A DNA stretch of 64,000 nucleotides, from contig NZ_GL877879.1 of the NCBI RefSeq assembly GCF_000194155.1, positions 2,160,014-2,224,013 on the forward strand, read 5' to 3'. This document shows positions 58,535 to 64,000 of the stretch, piece by piece (the stretch's first letter is position 1; each line of letters opens with the position of its first letter). A program made the position numbers and the translations under genes. The DNA comes from Saccharopolyspora spinosa NRRL 18395 (lineage in GTDB: Bacteria > Actinomycetota > Actinomycetes > Mycobacteriales > Pseudonocardiaceae). The notes beneath the pieces are model-generated. The model saw only the letters and a program-made list of their open reading frames with translations, ran no database searches and had not been told where the DNA came from.

Positions 58535-59394
58535 ATGACCAAGAACCGTTTCGACGTGCGCCCGGTTTCCGGGGCTCTCGGCGCGGAAGTGCGCGGGGTA
58601 CCGCTCGACGCGCTGACCGACTCCGATTTCACCACGGTGCGGGAACTGCTGCTGGACTGCGGGAACTGCTGCTGAACCACCTCGTGCTGTTCTTCCCGGA
58701 CGCGGCCGGACTCGAACCGGAAGCGCACAAGGCGTTCGGCCGCCGGTTCGGCGAACTGGAGGTGCACCCGTTCCTGCCGAAGCTTTCCGGGCACGACGAG
58801 CTGGTGGTGCTGGACTCGGATCAGGGCGCGCGCGCCGACGTCTGGCACACCGATGTCACGTTCAGCCCCTCGCCGCCGATCGCGTCGGTCCTGCAGCTCG
58901 TGGAATGCCCGGCGGCTGGCGGGGACACGATGTGGAGCAACCAGTACCTGGCGTTCGAAGCGCTGTCCGCGCCGGTGTCCGAGCTGCTCGAAGGGCTCAC
59001 CGCAGTGCACGTCTTCGAGCACCCGAACGGCTCGTTCCGCAGCGAGGCCGAGCATCCCGTGGTGCGCACGCACCCGGAAACCGGCCGCCGCTCGCTGTAC
59101 GTCAACCGCATGTTCACCCGCCGAATCCCGCAGCTGACCTCGGGTGAGAGCGACGCGCTGCTGAACCACCTGTTCGAAGTCTCCGAAAGCCCCCAACGGG
59201 TTTGCCGCTACCGCTGGGTCCCCGGCGCGGTCGCGGTCTGGGACAACCGAGCGACCCAGCACTACGCCGTGAACGACTACACCGGCCGCCGGGTCGGCCG
59301 CCGCGTCACAGTGCTCGGCGACAAGCCCGTCGGCGAACCGGCCCGCTGGCCCCACCACGAGGAGAGCGCGCTCAGCGCGTCGACCAGTAAGTAA
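58535..59394 (+). pseudogene. TauD/TfdA-type dioxygenase split by a 20-nt tandem duplication
   Basis: Fe(II)/alpha-ketoglutarate dioxygenase. ATG at 58535 (AGGAG upstream) reads [28 protein letters not shown] until a stop at 58673 caused by a duplicated segment. In the next frame the rest is fully conserved: [14 protein letters not shown], metal ligands in WHTDVTF (HxD) and the distal His in [11 protein letters not shown], 2-oxoglutarate Arg in GRRVTVLGD, to a stop at 59394. Deleting one 20-nt repeat would restore an intact 279-residue reading frame. So the gene is off as sequenced, but slippage could turn it on. Confidence 0.85.
58638..58674 (+). repeat. 20-nt tandem duplication in the dioxygenase gene
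   Basis: 17 identical bases at 58638-58654 recur at 58658-58674 with a 20-nt period (TGCGGGAACTGCTGCTG, spaced by GAC). The period is not a multiple of three, so the extra copy shifts the frame and creates the stop at 58673. Confidence 0.92.
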
Positions 59395-59401
59395 TCCTTG
59401 T

Positions 59402-59439
59402 GATGTGGTCCGCCGACGAGCACGTCGGCGGACCACATC
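59402..59439 (+). terminator. strong hairpin terminator after the terpenoid block
   Basis: Perfect 16-bp stem (59402-59417 and 59424-59439) with a 6-nt loop, eight bases after the dioxygenase stop. It closes the cluster. Confidence 0.85.
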
Positions 59440-59576
59440 GAGGCAAGCGATCCGCCTCGCTCCTCGGATTCGTCCACAGAGGACTAACGGCGAGCCCGAA
59501 CCGGACCGGCAGCGCGAACGCACGCCGAGCCGGTGACGTTCGGGGACCTCGACGATGCGCGCGCACTGCGCGCGGC

Positions 59577-59664
59577 GCGGCGGCCGGTTGGCGACCGCTG
59601 CGCGTCACGCGGCGGCCGGTTGCCGACCGCTGCGCGTCACGCGGCGGCCGGTTGCCGACCGAGG
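59577..59664 (+). repeat. 32-nt tandem repeat, about 2.7 copies
   Basis: Units start at 59577, 59609 and 59641 (GCGGCGGCCGGTTG-type, 32-nt period). The repeat covers the GGRLPT stretch of the adjoining formylglycine-generating-enzyme relic. Confidence 0.85.
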
Positions 59665-59950
59665 ACGAGTGGCAACTCGCCAGCGAGACCGGTCGGCTGC
59701 GAGGCGGCAAGCCCGCCATCTGGAACTGGACCGAGAGCGAGCACTCCGACACGGGCGGACCCGGTTCGTCATGCTCAAGGGCGGCAGCGACATCCAGGCC
59801 GAGGGCTCGAGTGGTACCTCGACGGCGGACGCCAGGCACCGGAATTCAGCATGAAGCTGCTCCTGCCCGGACTGGGATGCGGGCGCAGCGCAACAGTCGG
59901 CTTCCGCTGCGCCTGGGATCTGCCCGCCGCGGAAACCGCACCACCAAGCT
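59640..59950 (+). pseudogene. formylglycine-generating enzyme (SUMF1) C-terminal relic
   Basis: GGRLPTEDEWQLASETGRLRGG and WNWTESEHSD in one frame, then RFVMLKGGSDIQAEGS and EWYLDGGRQAPEFSMKLLLPGLGCGRSATVGFRCAWDLP in other frames, follow the order of the C-terminal half of formylglycine-generating/sulfatase-modifying enzymes. The N-terminal half and the active-site Cys pair are not present. At least two frameshifts. Confidence 0.68.
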
Positions 59951-59988
59951 CGTTTGCGCAGTGGCGCATCAACACTGGCCAGTATGAA

Positions 59989-60201
59989 GCGAACGGCCCG
60001 TCCACTCCGATAGACGACACAAACGGTCCGTTCGCCCCAACCACCCAACCCCACCACCAACTATGAAGCGAACGGCCCGTCCGCCCCGATAGACGACACA
60101 AACGGTCCGTTCGCCCCAACCCCACCACCCCACCACCCCACCACCGACTATGAAGCGAACGGCCCGTCCGCCCCGATAGATGACGTAAACGGTCCGTTCG
60201 C
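59989..60201. repeat. three-copy array of a 47-nt hairpin repeat
   Basis: Hairpin units at 59989-60035, 60068-60114 and 60155-60201. Each has a left arm GCGAACGGCCCG and a right arm CGGTCCGTTCGC, which pair at 11 of 12 positions across a 23-nt conserved loop. Units are spaced by A/C-rich (CCACCACCCC-type) tracts and start with TATGAA. A fourth, inverted copy is at 26528-26574. Confidence 0.88.
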
Positions 60202-60215
60202 TCCAACTGCTCCAC

Positions 60216-60786
60216 ACCGGCCTTGCGCTGACTTGGCGCGAGGTGAGGACTGTTCGCCCTCACTAGCTGCGGGTGTGGACAGGTGCCTAGCCGTATCGTT
60301 GCTGAAGACGTCTGACGCGAGTGGAAGCGCCCTTCAACAACACGAGTTAACAAGGCACTACTTGTGAACAGCGGGCCTGCGTTACGTTCTCGCGGCTGCT
60401 GCGACCATGTAGATGATCAGGCACGGGGCAGGGCTCGGCCTACCCCGTGCTGCAACTGACCGTCGTGTCTTGAGCACCGATCTGCCGACCGTTGCCCTGG
60501 CCGGTGCTTGCTGCCGCCGGGCCGGTGTGGCGTGTCCCGAAACGGGCCTTCGCGACAGGCACCGTCACAGTCTTGACCGCTTGCACCGACCCGGCGTTGG
60601 CCATAGTGGCCCGTCTGCTTCACCGCTCCTACGAGACGTCCGCCCTGTGCCGCGCACCGGTACTCAGCCCCTCGGAGCTCATCAACCTTTGGAGATCTCC
60701 CGCTCGCCCCGACCGACCGCGGGGGCACAGTTACGCCCCGCAGACGAAGCCCGATCAGACGGCTGATGTTGCTCGGCTGGCAACGC
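60216..60786. other. spacer without a convincing gene
   Basis: About 570 bp between the hairpin array and the acyl carrier protein stop. Plus-strand frames around 60490-60770 are open but not assignable; a transposase remnant is possible and not shown. Confidence 0.4.
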
Positions 60787-61020
60787 CTACTCGGGGGTGG
60801 ACAGCAGGTTGAGCAAGTCCGACACGGTGGTCGCCGCGAACACCTGATCGTCGTCGATGGGCTGCTGGAATTCCTTCTTCAGCGCCAGGCAAAGCTCCAG
60901 CCGGGTCAACGAGTCGATGTCCAGCCCTGCATCGATCTCCATCTCCGGCGTGATTTCTGGGCTTGCCACCTTCGACCACCCGCTCAGCACATCGGTCAAA
61001 CGGCGATATGTGTCGCTCAT
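60787..61020 (-). CDS. acyl carrier protein
   Basis: 77-residue ACP. The phosphopantetheine attachment serine is Ser37 in GLDIDSLTRLEL. Acidic, helical, with a typical LALKKEFQ helix after the Ser. It lies 27 bp downstream of the KAS III gene on the same strand, the last gene of a polyketide/fatty-acid-like operon, and likely carries the growing or starter acyl chain. Confidence 0.92.
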   Translation of the reverse strand: MSDTYRRLTDVLSGWSKVASPEITPEMEIDAGLDIDSLTRLELCLALKKEFQQPIDDDQVFAATTVSDLLNLLSTPE

Positions 61021-61047
61021 CGAGATTCTCCTTGCCTCTTCGACAGG

Positions 61048-62058
61048 TCAGTCAACCGGTTCGACCGCGAGGTCCGGCCATCGGACTGTCGTGGATCCCC
61101 AGGTGAATCCGGCTCCGAACGCGGTCATCAGGACGAGATGTCCAGGCTGCAAGGCTCCGCTGGTCACGCCATCGACGAGCGCGAGCGGAATCGACGCCGC
61201 CGAGGTGTTACCGAACCGCTCGATGTTGGTGACGAGGCGGTCCTGCGGGAGGTCCAACTGCTTTGCCACCGCATGCAGGATGCGGATGTTGGCCTGGTGA
61301 CCGACGACTCGATCGACGTCACCAATAACGTGTCCTGCTCGGGCAAGCGCAGTCCTGGACGACGACGACATGTTGGCGACCGCGGCGAGGAAAACTTCCT
61401 TGCCCGCCATGTATATGTACCTGTCGGTCTCCTCGGCGACCGCGTCAGGCATCGAATACGTTCGAATCCCGGCCGGGACATTGATCAGGTCCGCGTGCTC
61501 ACCGGAGCTGTGCAAGTCGAACCCCGCGAATACGCCCGGTTCTCCCTGCTCGCCTGCCCGCAGCACGACAGCACCTGCGCCATCCCCGAAAAGTGGGGCC
61601 GTCATGCGGTCGTTGGGGTTCGTGATCGTCGACAAGACGTCCACGGCGATCAGCAGGACGCTGTCTGCCACACCCGACGTGATCAATCCCGTGGCGACCC
61701 CCAGCCCGTACACGAACCCGGCACACGCCGCATTGAGGTCGAAGGCCGCGACACCGGTCAACCCCATCTCGGTCGCCACCGAAGGCGCGGTGGCCGGGAT
61801 GACCTGGTCGGGCGTCGTGGTCGCGAGCACCAAATGGTCTACGGTGGTCAGCTTGGACGACCGCAACGCCCGTGTACCGGCCTGCACAGCGATGTCCCTA
61901 GTCGACATCTCCGGTGCGGCCACCCGCCGGGCCCCGATACCTGTTCGTGTTCTGATCCACTCATCGGTCTCCGCGATCCGCGAAGCTACCTCGTCGTTGG
62001 TGACCACCCGGGGTGGTGCCCACGCCCCGAGCCCCGCGAGGACCGCTGTCCTGGTCAT
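61048..62058 (-). CDS. 3-oxoacyl-ACP synthase III (FabH-like)
   Basis: 336-residue KAS III. The catalytic triad is visible as Cys112 in AFDLNAACAGFVYGL, His in VVGHQANIRIL and Asn in FGNTSAASIPLAL. It should condense an acyl-CoA starter with malonyl-ACP, or transfer an acyl group. ATG at 62058 overlaps the stop of the ketosynthase (ATGA). In this context it is more likely a dedicated starter-selecting enzyme than housekeeping FabH. Confidence 0.92.
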   Translation of the reverse strand: MTRTAVLAGLGAWAPPRVVTNDEVASRIAETDEWIRTRTGIGARRVAAPEMSTRDIAVQAGTRALRSSKLTTVDHLVLATTTPDQVIPATAPSVATEMGLTGVAAFDLNAACAGFVYGLGVATGLITSGVADSVLLIAVDVLSTITNPNDRMTAPLFGDGAGAVVLRAGEQGEPGVFAGFDLHSSGEHADLINVPAGIRTYSMPDAVAEETDRYIYMAGKEVFLAAVANMSSSSRTALARAGHVIGDVDRVVGHQANIRILHAVAKQLDLPQDRLVTNIERFGNTSAASIPLALVDGVTSGALQPGHLVLMTAFGAGFTWGSTTVRWPDLAVEPVD

Positions 62059-63830
62059 GGGGTCACCGCCACGTTCACGCTGTCGAGCCAATATCTGCGG
62101 GTCTGCCACGGGTACGTGGGCAATTCCACGTAATGGGCGGCGGGATCCAGAACATCGCTCCAATCGGGCTTGCCACCGGCAAGGTAGTGGTCCACGACTG
62201 CGGCGAAGGCAGGATCCGCTGTGTGGCCCGCACCAGCTCCGTCGAGGTGCCTACGCAGCTTGGTGACGAGCTCGCTGGCGGAGGACGCCGTGCACGCGAG
62301 ACGGCAAGTGTGGTGGTCGCGGCGGGTGGCCGCGGTAAAGCAGATGTCGCGCAGTTCGAGGCCTTCGCCGGCCCCGCCTGGTTGCAGGTGTTGCACATAC
62401 CGGCGCACCAGGTCATCGAGCGCGGCAGGGGTGCGTGCGGAAACTGCGAACACGGACGCGGCGCGGGTTGCTGGCGGCCGCTCGGTGTCGCGCCAAGCCG
62501 GGTCGGACTCGCCGACGACAAGGTGGGTGTTGACCGAGGAAATGCCCTGCCCGCTGATGCCCGCCACAGCGAGGCGCCCACGGTCATGCAGCTGGTGCAC
62601 ACCGGTCGGCACTTCAACCGGGAGTTCGTCCCACGCCACCTTCGGATTGGGGACGTTGTAGTGCAAGCTTGGCACGACCTCGCGGTGTTCCAGGCACAGG
62701 ATGGTCTTGATCAGGGCGGCGACGCCTGCTGCGCCTTCGGTGTGCCCGAGGTTGGACTTGACCGAGCCGACGTACAGCGGGTGGTCCTCCGCCCGGCCGG
62801 CACCGAGCACTTCACCAAGTCCGGCGAATTCGATCGGGTCGATCATCGGTGTACCGGTGCCGTGCGCTTCGACGAAGTCGACGTCGGACGGCGTTACGCC
62901 CGCGTCCTCGTATGCCCAACGCAGCATCTGCACGTGTCCCTCGATCGACGGTGCGAGCAGCGAGCCGCTGCTCGCACCGTCATTGGTAACCGCGCTGCCG
63001 AGAATGACGCCACGGACGCGGTCGCCGTCGGCGAGGGCCTGGTCGAGGCGCTTCAGAACGACCACGCCGACCCCCTCGGAGGGGGCGAAGCCGTTGGCAG
63101 ACGCGTCGCCGAACTTGCATCTGCCGTCGGGCGCGAGCATCCCGATCTGGGACAGGAGCACGTCCTCGTCGGCAGTCAGCTTCAGGTTGACCCCGGCCGC
63201 CAGCGCCAGACCTGTTTCGCCCGCACGCAGGCTCTGACATGCCAGGTGCACGGCGACCAGTGACGACGAGCAGGCAGTGTCCAGCGGGATGCTCGGACCT
63301 CGCAGATCAAACGTGTAGGACAGTCTGCCGGACAGCACGGACCGGTAGTTGTAGATCGTCCCTGGGCTGATCGCCTCCGCACCCCGCTTGGCGACCAGAT
63401 CCCAGTAGTCCAGGTGCATGTTGCCCACGTAGACGCCGGTGCGGCTGCCGGCGATGGCCGAGGGCGCCTGCCCGGCATCTTCTAGCGCCTCCCAAGCGGT
63501 CATGAGCAGCAGCCGCTGCTGCGGGTCGAGGTTTTTCGCCTCGTTGGTGGACATCCCGAAGAATTCGGCGTCGAATTGGTCGATGCCGTCCAGGTATCCC
63601 GACCGGCGGCTGACTACCTTGCCCGGTGCCGGGTCCGGCGAGTACATCGCTTCGATGTCGTATCGCTCGATCGGCGTGTTCCCGGTCGCATCCGCACCGG
63701 CGCGCAACAGTTCCCACAGTTCCGCGACACCAGCTGCGCCAGGAAAACGACACGCCATGCCAACCACGGCAATCGCGTTGCGCCCGTCGGTGCGGCCCCA
63801 TCGGCCGCTTCGGGTCCGCGAAATGTTCAT
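62055..63830 (-). CDS. AT-less polyketide ketosynthase
   Basis: 591 residues. The N-terminal KS domain (about 18-450) has IAVVGMACRFPGA, Cys187 in DTACSSSL, His in EAHGTGTPMID and the KSNLGHTEGAAG histidine. After it come the KS-AT linker (FAVSARTPAALDDLVRRYV, LRDICFTAATRRDHHTCRLA) and directly the post-AT linker ending VELPTYPWQTRRYWL; the acyltransferase domain itself is missing. So it is a stand-alone AT-less KS that would rely on a trans-acting AT or the KAS III. ATG at 63830 overlaps the stop of the upstream gene; its own stop overlaps the KAS III start. Confidence 0.9.
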   Translation of the reverse strand: MNISRTRSGRWGRTDGRNAIAVVGMACRFPGAAGVAELWELLRAGADATGNTPIERYDIEAMYSPDPAPGKVVSRRSGYLDGIDQFDAEFFGMSTNEAKNLDPQQRLLLMTAWEALEDAGQAPSAIAGSRTGVYVGNMHLDYWDLVAKRGAEAISPGTIYNYRSVLSGRLSYTFDLRGPSIPLDTACSSSLVAVHLACQSLRAGETGLALAAGVNLKLTADEDVLLSQIGMLAPDGRCKFGDASANGFAPSEGVGVVVLKRLDQALADGDRVRGVILGSAVTNDGASSGSLLAPSIEGHVQMLRWAYEDAGVTPSDVDFVEAHGTGTPMIDPIEFAGLGEVLGAGRAEDHPLYVGSVKSNLGHTEGAAGVAALIKTILCLEHREVVPSLHYNVPNPKVAWDELPVEVPTGVHQLHDRGRLAVAGISGQGISSVNTHLVVGESDPAWRDTERPPATRAASVFAVSARTPAALDDLVRRYVQHLQPGGAGEGLELRDICFTAATRRDHHTCRLACTASSASELVTKLRRHLDGAGAGHTADPAFAAVVDHYLAGGKPDWSDVLDPAAHYVELPTYPWQTRRYWLDSVNVAVTP

Positions 63831-64000
63831 GCGTTGAGCCCTTTGTCGTCTGGAATCGGATTCGTGTTCGTGTTCGTGTTCGTGTTCACCCAGTCAATGG
63901 AAAACCGGCCGGTGTGCGCGTAATTCTGGGAGACTGCGGCGAGCTCGTTCGGCGTGAACACCTCGCTGACGTCGGAGAACCCGTCCGGCGCCCGTTGGTG
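63827..64000 (-). CDS. C-terminal end of an unidentified gene (5' end outside the window)
   Basis: 57 codons: HQRAPDGFSDVSEVFTPNEL, then AVSQNYAHTGRFSIDWVNTNTNTNTNPIP and a stop overlapping the ketosynthase start (ATGA). The family is not recognised. The Asn-Thr repeat near the end comes from a (CGTGTT)4 microsatellite. Same operon as the ketosynthase, KAS III and ACP. Confidence 0.7.
   Translation of the reverse strand, partial: HQRAPDGFSDVSEVFTPNELAAVSQNYAHTGRFSIDWVNTNTNTNTNPIPDDKGLNA
63863..63886 (+). repeat. hexanucleotide microsatellite, (CGTGTT)4
   Basis: Four perfect CGTGTT units on the plus strand, encoding Asn-Thr repeats on the minus strand in the C-terminus of the partial gene. 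In frame, so length change would only alter the tail. Confidence 0.9.

Noticed and set aside
57178-59394. 738-codon plus frame running from the methyltransferase region into the dioxygenase
   Set aside because: Only its last about 240 codons are coding (the shifted dioxygenase frame); the rest is antisense of the methyltransferase.
59989-60201. Repeat array considered as CRISPR
   Set aside because: Only three units, each a hairpin with conserved interior and C/A-rich spacers; no unique spacers and no cas genes nearby.
60413-60812. Plus-strand ORFs before the ACP as a transposase
   Set aside because: Some resemblance to transposase-like sequence but no motif that I can name; not called.

Overview
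The window is high-GC actinobacterial DNA with third-position G/C bias, many GTG starts and 4-nt ATGA/GTGA gene overlaps. The gene families (family 2B encapsulin with 2-methylisoborneol synthase, DUF5997 beside a LysR-type sensor, XRE/TPR regulators, SSI-type inhibitor relic, NRPS/PKS-type tailoring genes) fit a Pseudonocardiaceae-like or Streptomyces-like organism; the genus is an inference. No rRNA, tRNA or CRISPR array was seen.

Layout. 0-2 kb: the 5' part of an IS1634-like transposase abutting a broken class A beta-lactamase. 2-5.4 kb: intact 2-methylisoborneol operon (encapsulin shell, terpene cyclase cargo, GPP C-methyltransferase) closed by a strong hairpin. 5.5-9 kb: relics (inverted SDR, MFS, frameshifted FAD oxidoreductase) around a LysR-domain/DUF5997 pair. 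9.7-12 kb: PAS-PAS-GGDEF-EAL protein. 12.3-25.7 kb: ordinary transporters, regulators and enzymes mixed with relics (IS982, GH43, nucleoside hydrolase, radical SAM). 26.9-33.4 kb: secreted M28 peptidase, glnA and uvrA. 34.5-41.8 kb: epimerase, a GDP-mannose-3,5-epimerase-like/aldonolactone-oxidase/glycosyltransferase set, MFS pump, Smr protein. 42-51 kb: graveyard (ABC, MFS, frameshifted P450, MIP18, chimeric transposase, deleted tyrosine phenol-lyase, SSI, FkbM, glycosyltransferase) with one unidentified intact 422-residue gene.

51.4-59.4 kb is the most interesting part: a compact terpenoid/meroterpenoid cluster. An HisC-like aminotransferase, polyprenyl diphosphate synthase, UbiA-type prenyltransferase, squalene-cyclase-like protein and FAD monooxygenase are read as one overlapping operon. 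A convergent O-methyltransferase and a TauD-type dioxygenase follow, and a 16-bp-stem hairpin closes the block. The expected logic is: build a prenyl chain, attach it to an acceptor, epoxidise it, cyclise it, then methylate and oxidise. The cyclase lacks the DxDD motif and the dioxygenase is split by a 20-nt tandem duplication.

59.6-60.2 kb holds a sulfatase-modifying-factor relic, a 32-nt repeat and a three-copy hairpin repeat whose fourth copy lies near 26.5 kb. 60.8-64 kb: ACP, KAS III and an AT-less ketosynthase, the edge of a polyketide locus that continues beyond the window.

At least 18 coding relics or frameshifted genes are present, so the window looks like a decaying accessory region with a few intact operons. 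Some single-base frameshifts could be assembly errors.
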